Notes under the pieces: model-generated | What the model saw: only the letters and a program-made list of their open reading frames with translations | What the model was told of the DNA's origin: nothing | Databases searched by the model: none | Part shown: positions 6,920 to 10,945 of the stretch, piece by piece | Layout of the letters: each line of letters starts with the position of its first letter | How positions within the stretch are numbered: position 1 is the first letter of the stretch | DNA from: Flavobacteriales bacterium | GTDB taxonomy: Bacteria > Bacteroidota > Bacteroidia > Flavobacteriales_D > Crocinitomicaceae | DNA: 10,945 bases | Assembly (NCBI GenBank): GCA_947458985.1 | Contig: CANHBA010000065.1 | Span: forward strand, 1 to 10,945 | Reading direction: 5' to 3' | Program-made: the position numbers and the translations under genes

Positions 6920-8206
6920 TTAACGGATATACTTGAAGTTTAGTCCGGGGTAGACAGCTGCTTCTTCGAGTTCTTCTTCGATGCGCAACAACTGATTGTA
7001 TTTAGCCATACGATCTGAACGCGAAGCCGAACCCGTTTTGATTTGCCCACAGTTCAAGGCAACCGCTAAATCAGCAATAGTGTTGTCTTCGGTTTCGCCA
7101 CTGCGGTGACTCATGACTGATGTATAGCCATTGCGCGTTGCTAAATTGACGGCTTCTATGGTTTCGGTAAGCGTACCAATTTGGTTGACTTTTACTAATA
7201 TCGAGTTGGCAACTCCTTGATTGATACCTTGTTGAAGTCTTTTGGTATTTGTTACAAAAAGGTCGTCGCCCACTAACTGAATTTTCTGACCGAGTTGATC
7301 TGTAGCTAATTTCCAACCAGCCCAGTCGTCTTCGGCAAGGCCATCTTCAATGGAGATGATTGGATAACGCGCGCACCAATCGGCCCAAAACGCCACCATT
7401 TCTTCAGAATTTCTGGATTCACCCGTTGAAGCAAAATTATAAGTGCCCGTGGCTTCATCGTAGAACTCAGATGCTGCGGCATCGAGGGCAATGAACATGT
7501 CTTTTCCAGGTGTAAAGCCTGCTTTTTGAATGGCTTCCATGACCACTTCAAGAGCTTCTTCGTTGGAACCAAGACTCGGCGCAAAACCACCTTCGTCGCC
7601 AACGTTTGTCGACATCCCTCTCGCTTTTAAAACTGCTTTGAGGTGGTGAAATACTTCGGTGCCCCAACGCAAACCTTCAGAGAAACTGCTTGCGCCAAAC
7701 GGCATGACCATGAATTCTTGGATATCGATGAGGTTGTCTGCATGCGAGCCTCCATTGAGGATGTTCATCATGGGAACGGGCATGGTGACCGCGCCTACAC
7801 CTCCAATATATTGAAACAAACTAAGACCAGCTTCTGCAGCTGCCGCTTTAGCTACTGCCAAAGATGTTCCTAGGATGGCATTGGCGCCTAAATTTGATTT
7901 ATTAGGCGTGTTGTCCAAAGCGAGGAGGAGGTAATCTATTTTTTTCTGTTCGAAAACGTCCATGCCTAGTAAGGCATTTTGGATAGTGTTATTGACGTTC
8001 TCAACTGCTTTGAGTACACCTTTGCCCATGTATTTTGATGAATCGCCATCGCGTAGCTCAACAGCCTCGTGAATACCCGTAGAAGCACCCGATGGCACTG
8101 CAGCTCGTCCGAGTACGCCATTTTCGGTGAGTACATCAACTTCAATTGTTGGGTTTCCGCGTGAATCTAAGATTTGGCGGGCATGGATAGAGGCAATAAA
8201 ACTCAT
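6920..8206 (-). CDS. eno: Enolase (phosphopyruvate hydratase)
   Basis: A 428-residue full-length enolase, which converts 2-phosphoglycerate to phosphoenolpyruvate in the cytoplasm. The N-terminal lid domain has ARQILDSRGNPT (9-20) and the mobile loop PSGASTG (38-44). The barrel domain has GDEGGFAP (203-210, general acid Glu205), the Mg ligands Asp242 (ALDAA), Glu287 (SIEDGL) and Asp314 (GDDLF), the base Lys339 (ILVKVNQIGT), the signature SHRSGETED (366-374) and Lys390 in IKTGS. All catalytic residues are intact. The ATG overlaps the carA stop as ATGA, so the gene is co-transcribed and probably translationally coupled with carA. The TAA directly abuts the TTG start of the Nudix gene. No promoter motif was seen just upstream inside carA. 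The first Met fits the family N-terminus. Confidence 0.99.
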   Translation of the reverse strand: MSFIASIHARQILDSRGNPTIEVDVLTENGVLGRAAVPSGASTGIHEAVELRDGDSSKYMGKGVLKAVENVNNTIQNALLGMDVFEQKKIDYLLLALDNTPNKSNLGANAILGTSLAVAKAAAAEAGLSLFQYIGGVGAVTMPVPMMNILNGGSHADNLIDIQEFMVMPFGASSFSEGLRWGTEVFHHLKAVLKARGMSTNVGDEGGFAPSLGSNEEALEVVMEAIQKAGFTPGKDMFIALDAAASEFYDEATGTYNFASTGESRNSEEMVAFWADWCARYPIISIEDGLAEDDWAGWKLATDQLGQKIQLVGDDLFVTNTKRLQQGINQGVANSILVKVNQIGTLTETIEAVNLATRNGYTSVMSHRSGETEDNTIADLAVALNCGQIKTGSASRSDRMAKYNQLLRIEEELEEAAVYPGLNFKYIR

Positions 8207-9309
8207 TTGATTTGGTATTGGTGCAAGTTAGAAATGAAGTCGTCGAAGAGGTAACGGGAGTCGTGTGGGCCAGCCGATGCTTCTGGGTGGTATTGAACCG
8301 AAAACACGGGTTTGTCTTTGAGTGCAATGCCTGCAACGGTTTGGTCGTTTAGGTGCTCGTGTGTGACTTCAATATTTGGGTTGGAGGCAATACTTTCTTT
8401 AGAGATTACAAAACCGTGATTTTGTGAAGTAATTTCGCCTTTACCCGTTTTTAAATTTAATATAGGATGATTGATGCCACGGTGACCATTGAACATCTTG
8501 ATGGTTTTTAAGCCTTGGCTTAGTCCGAGAATTTGATGCCCCAAGCAAATACCAAAAACAGGTTTGGTGTCAGCGGCAATTTCTTTGACAAGTGCAATAC
8601 TTTCTGTCATGACAGAAGGGTCGCCAGGGCCGTTGGAGAGCATGTAGCCATCTGGCTCAAACGCATCTAGTTCTGCTTTGCTTGCGGTCATTGGAAATAC
8701 TTTCACATGACAGCCTCGTTCTACCAAACAACGCACAATGTTTTTCTTGACACCAAAATCAAGAAGAGAAACGCGGTATTTAGCGTCTTCTGGACAAACT
8801 TCGTAAGCTTCATTTGTGGTCACGCGTGAAGAGAGTTCAAGGCCGTCCATCGAAGGGACTTCTTTGAGTTTTTCTGTAAGGGCAGCAATGTCTAGAATTT
8901 CTGATGAAATTACGGCATTCATGGCTCCTTTGTTTCTGATATGACGCACGAGTGCACGGGTATCGATATCAGAGATGCCAACAGTGCCGTTTCTTTCCAT
9001 GAGTGCCTGAAGCGATTCTTCTGCAGCAACTCTGGAGTAGCCATTAGAGAACTTTTTGGTAATTAAACCCGAAATTTTGATAGATTCTGATTCGATTTCA
9101 GTTTTATGCACACCGTAATTACCGATGTGAGCTGTGTTCATGATGAGTAATTGTCCGAGATAGGAGGGATCAGTAAACACCTCTTGATAGCCGGTCATGC
9201 CTGTATTAAAAGCGATTTCACCGCCTGTTGTACCAATTTTGCCAATGGCAATGCCTTTGAATACGGTACCATCTTCTAGTAATAGGATGGCTGCTTGATT
9301 TTGCTGCAT
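8203..9309 (-). CDS. carA: Carbamoyl-phosphate synthase small (glutaminase) subunit
   Basis: A 368-residue protein, close to the roughly 380 residues usual for CarA. It releases ammonia from glutamine and channels it to the CarB synthetase subunit, giving carbamoyl phosphate for pyrimidine and arginine synthesis. The N-terminal domain shows the CarA-specific GEIAFNTGMTGYQE (30-43) and TDPSYLGQ (46-53). The C-terminal class I glutamine amidotransferase domain has SNGPGDP (225-231), the nucleophile elbow GICLGHQ with Cys255, and the catalytic His341/Glu343 in QYHPEA (339-344). carB is not in the window, so the two subunits are encoded apart, at least locally. The gene starts its own unit just after the rplQ terminator; a -7 like motif lies 14 nt before the ATG. 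The 3' end overlaps eno by 4 nt. Confidence 0.98.
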   Translation of the reverse strand: MQQNQAAILLLEDGTVFKGIAIGKIGTTGGEIAFNTGMTGYQEVFTDPSYLGQLLIMNTAHIGNYGVHKTEIESESIKISGLITKKFSNGYSRVAAEESLQALMERNGTVGISDIDTRALVRHIRNKGAMNAVISSEILDIAALTEKLKEVPSMDGLELSSRVTTNEAYEVCPEDAKYRVSLLDFGVKKNIVRCLVERGCHVKVFPMTASKAELDAFEPDGYMLSNGPGDPSVMTESIALVKEIAADTKPVFGICLGHQILGLSQGLKTIKMFNGHRGINHPILNLKTGKGEITSQNHGFVISKESIASNPNIEVTHEHLNDQTVAGIALKDKPVFSVQYHPEASAGPHDSRYLFDDFISNLHQYQIK

Positions 9310-9323
9310 TTATAAATTTTCTC

Positions 9324-9331
9324 CAAAATTA
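9324..9331 (-). promoter_or_regulatory. Predicted -7 promoter element for carA-eno-Nudix
   Basis: On the minus strand this reads TAATTTTG, matching TAnnTTTG. It lies between the rplQ terminator and the carA ATG and ends 14 nt before the start. No TTTG sits at the usual -33 distance. A GGAG immediately after the motif (11 nt before the ATG) could instead be a distant Shine-Dalgarno, which would not fit a start point this close. Supported by position and consensus only. Confidence 0.4.
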
Positions 9332-9364
9332 CGGACTTTAACAAAATTGGAGGGTCATAAAAAC

Positions 9365-9393
9365 AAAAAAGGCGGACATAGTCCGCCTTTTTT
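9365..9393 (-). terminator. Intrinsic terminator after rplQ
   Basis: A perfect 7-bp GC-rich stem, GGCGGAC (9371-9377) and GTCCGCC (9381-9387), with a 3-nt loop, flanked by six A on one side and six T on the other, lies 23 nt past the rplQ stop codon. Read from rplQ it gives a hairpin followed by a T run, a textbook Rho-independent terminator. Its symmetry would also let it work in the other direction. It separates the ribosomal/rpoA unit from carA. Confidence 0.92.
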
Positions 9394-9410
9394 ATCAACA
9401 TATTGTCAAT

Positions 9411-10061
9411 TTATTCTTCAGTTTTCTCTTCTTCAGTTGCAGTTGTTGCTTCTTCAGTAGATTCTGCTGCTGGCGTTTCTTCAACAACTTCAGTAACTGG
9501 TGCCTCTTCAACAACCTCTGCTGCTGGAGCTTCTTCAACAACTTCAGCAACTGGTGTCTCTTCAACAACCTCGGCTACCGGTGTCTCTTCAACAACTGCT
9601 GTTGTTGTTTCTTCGGTAGCTACAGCTGTAGCGCCTTCGCTTGCTTTACCACCACGACGTGAACGACGTGTTGTTTTCTTGCCAGCGTTGTTGTTGTATA
9701 GTTCGTTGAAATCGACGAGTTCGATCATACACATTTCTGCGTTGTCACCTAAACGGTAACCTGTGCGGATGATGCGAGTATAACCGCCATCGCGTGTTGC
9801 AATTTTAGGAGCAACTTCTCTAAACAATTCTGTTACGGCTTCTTTACTTTGTAAGTAAGAGAAAACAACGCGACGAGAGTGGGTAGAGTCGGTTTTTGAT
9901 TTGGTGAGCAAAGGCTCAATAAATACGCGCAATGTTTTTGCTTTTGCAATAGTGGTAGTGATGCGCTTGTGTTCGATCAAAGAACAAGCCATATTTTGAA
10001 GCATCGCTTTGCGGTGGCCAGTCTTTCTTCCTAAGTGATTTACTTTATTTCCGTGTCTCAT
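9411..10061 (-). CDS. rplQ: 50S ribosomal protein bL17 with long acidic repeat tail
   Basis: A 216-residue bL17. The family core fills about residues 1-123: MRHGNKVNHLGRKTGHRKAM (1-20), the HKRITTTIAKAKTLR stretch (31-45) and the closing GYRLGDNAEMCMIELVDF (101-118). bL17 lies on the solvent side of the large subunit near the exit-tunnel region. The bacterial core is usually about 115-130 residues, so this protein is far longer. After the core come a basic linker (127-139, KKTTRRSRRGGK) and an acidic tail (141-216) with 25 Glu, one Lys and no Arg; it contains five 9-residue repeats (156-200). Extended C-termini on bL17 occur in Bacteroidota as I recall, but the tail function is unknown. The gene follows rpoA by 11 nt, is co-transcribed with it, and ends before a strong terminator. 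No Shine-Dalgarno precedes the ATG. Confidence 0.97.
   Translation of the reverse strand: MRHGNKVNHLGRKTGHRKAMLQNMACSLIEHKRITTTIAKAKTLRVFIEPLLTKSKTDSTHSRRVVFSYLQSKEAVTELFREVAPKIATRDGGYTRIIRTGYRLGDNAEMCMIELVDFNELYNNNAGKKTTRRSRRGGKASEGATAVATEETTTAVVEETPVAEVVEETPVAEVVEEAPAAEVVEEAPVTEVVEETPAAESTEEATTATEEEKTEE
9462..9596 (-). repeat. Five tandem 27-bp repeats encoding VVEE[TA]P[VA][AT]E in rplQ
   Basis: Residues 156-200 of bL17 are five consecutive 9-residue units: VVEETPVAE twice, then VVEEAPAAE, VVEEAPVTE and VVEETPAAE. At DNA level these are five 27-bp in-frame units that also share synonymous sequence, such as the recurring tcttcaacaac. The DNA-level similarity suggests recent expansion by slippage or unequal recombination, so copy number may differ between strains without breaking the frame. 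Confidence 0.9.
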
Positions 10062-10072
10062 GACTTAAAATC

Positions 10073-10945
10073 TTAATCTCTGTCTAATTTATATTTTGCG
10101 ACATTCATCCCGAAAGTCAAGCCTTTGCTATCGACGAGGTCTTCTAGCTCAGTTAATGATTTCTTGCCAAAGTTTCTGAATTTCAATAAGTCAGATTTAG
10201 CATAGGATACGAGGTCTCCGAGTGTTTCTACGTCTGCAGCCTTCAAGCAGTTGAGTGCACGAACAGAAAGGTCCATGTCTACTAACTTTGTCTTGAGGAG
10301 TTGACGCATATGCAATGAAGTCTCATCGAATTCTTCAGATTCTGCTTTGATTTCGCTATCAAGCGTGATGCGCTCATCAGAGAAGAGCATAAAGTGATGA
10401 ATCAAAATCTTTGCAGCTTCTTTCAAGGCATCTTTTGGATGAATTGAACCGTCAGTTTTGATATTGAAAACCAATTTCTCGTAGTCAGTCTTTTGTTCTA
10501 CACGGTAATTTTCAATGCTGTATTGAACATTAACGATAGGTGTAAAGATTGAGTCGATGCAGATCGTTCCAAAAGGTGCGTTTGCTGATTTGTTTTCTTC
10601 AGCTGGTACATAACCACGTCCTTTGACAATAGTAAGCTCCATTTCAAACTTCACTGAAGATTCCATGTTGCAGATCACTAGGTCAGGGTTCAATACTTGA
10701 AATGCACTTGTGAATTTGCCGAGGTCACCAGCAGTGAGTTGTTGTTGGTTGCTGATAGAAACGATTACAGTTTCTGAATCTGTTCCTTCTATTTGGCGCT
10801 TGAAGCGAACTTGCTTGAGGTTCAAGACGATTTCAGTTACGTCTTCAACAATTCCTTTGAGGGTTGTGAATTCGTGGTCTGCACCTTGAATTTTGATGGA
10901 CGAAATTGCAAAACCTTCTAAGGAAGAAAGCAAAATTCGACGGAG
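10073..10945 (-). CDS. rpoA: RNA polymerase alpha subunit (5' end outside window)
   Basis: The last 290 residues of RpoA are present; comparison with the roughly 330-residue family says about 45 N-terminal residues lie beyond the window. The visible part opens in frame with LRRILLSSLEGFAI, the conserved alpha-NTD dimerisation and assembly region, so the TTG at 10933 is an internal Leu codon and not a start. The alpha-NTD is followed by a linker and an alpha-CTD that begins about 78 residues from the C-terminus. In the CTD the residues that touch UP elements and activators are kept: VRALNCLKA (Arg, Asn and Lys matching E. coli Arg265, Asn268 and Lys271) and NFGKKS (Gly296, Lys298 and Ser299 equivalents). 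The gene lies directly upstream of rplQ with an 11-nt gap, the standard ribosomal-operon end. Confidence 0.98.
   Translation of the reverse strand, partial: LRRILLSSLEGFAISSIKIQGADHEFTTLKGIVEDVTEIVLNLKQVRFKRQIEGTDSETVIVSISNQQQLTAGDLGKFTSAFQVLNPDLVICNMESSVKFEMELTIVKGRGYVPAEENKSANAPFGTICIDSIFTPIVNVQYSIENYRVEQKTDYEKLVFNIKTDGSIHPKDALKEAAKILIHHFMLFSDERITLDSEIKAESEEFDETSLHMRQLLKTKLVDMDLSVRALNCLKAADVETLGDLVSYAKSDLLKFRNFGKKSLTELEDLVDSKGLTFGMNVAKYKLDRD

Noticed and set aside
9321..9352. CTCCAA and TTGGAG inverted repeat around the carA -7 motif
   Set aside because: Six bases with a 20-nt gap are expected by chance in such a region, and the inner bases do not extend the pairing.
9403..9759. A 118-residue Ser/Thr/Val-rich open frame on the plus strand, antisense to rplQ
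   Set aside because: Its SSTTS-type repeats are simply the reverse complement of the repeated Glu/Val/Ala/Pro codons of the bL17 tail, and rplQ is clearly the real gene.
10931..10933. TTG that could be taken as the rpoA start
   Set aside because: The frame continues upstream to the window edge with the conserved LRRI residues of RpoA, so this is an internal Leu codon and the true start is outside the window.

Overview
The window looks like a chromosomal segment from a member of the Bacteroidota, probably of the Flavobacteriales type. Four observations point there: the gene order rpoA-rplQ-carA-eno, TAnnTTTG (-7 type) promoter motifs in front of transcription units, the general absence of Shine-Dalgarno sequences before the starts, and the sequence character of the core proteins. 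Genus and species cannot be read from it. Nearly every base is coding. No tRNA, rRNA, CRISPR array, insertion sequence or gene-free stretch over 100 bases was seen.

Right part (about 6479-10945, all minus strand). The 3' part of rpoA (RNA polymerase alpha) is followed 11 nt later by rplQ (ribosomal protein bL17). bL17 here carries an unusual 76-residue acidic tail built on five 9-residue repeats. A strong intrinsic terminator (9365-9393) closes this unit. carA (carbamoyl-phosphate synthase small subunit) then starts a second unit. It overlaps eno (enolase) by 4 nt, and eno abuts a Nudix hydrolase gene that begins with TTG directly after the eno stop codon.

Middle (5435-6421). A single plus-strand gene encodes a 3-hydroxyacyl-CoA (3-hydroxybutyryl-CoA) dehydrogenase. 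It is convergent with the Nudix gene and divergent from the polysaccharide operon. The 96-bp divergent region carries one -7 motif in each direction and a 7-bp inverted repeat over the plus-strand promoter.

Left part (1-5434, all minus strand). This is a tightly packed surface-polysaccharide operon. In transcription order it holds a Wzx-type flippase, a putative Wzy-type polymerase, a GT4 glycosyltransferase, an O-antigen ligase/polymerase-fold membrane protein, and a WbuB/WcaI-like GT4 glycosyltransferase cut off by the window edge. Successive genes overlap by 8 or 4 nt or abut exactly, so translational coupling is likely. Together they would assemble, flip, polymerise and attach a lipid-linked glycan at the inner membrane.

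No clearly novel system is visible. The points most worth a second look are the repetitive acidic tail on bL17, the shared geometry of three promoters that predicts very short mRNA leaders, the enolase-Nudix coupling through a TTG start, and the pair of distinct polymerase/ligase-like membrane proteins in one operon.
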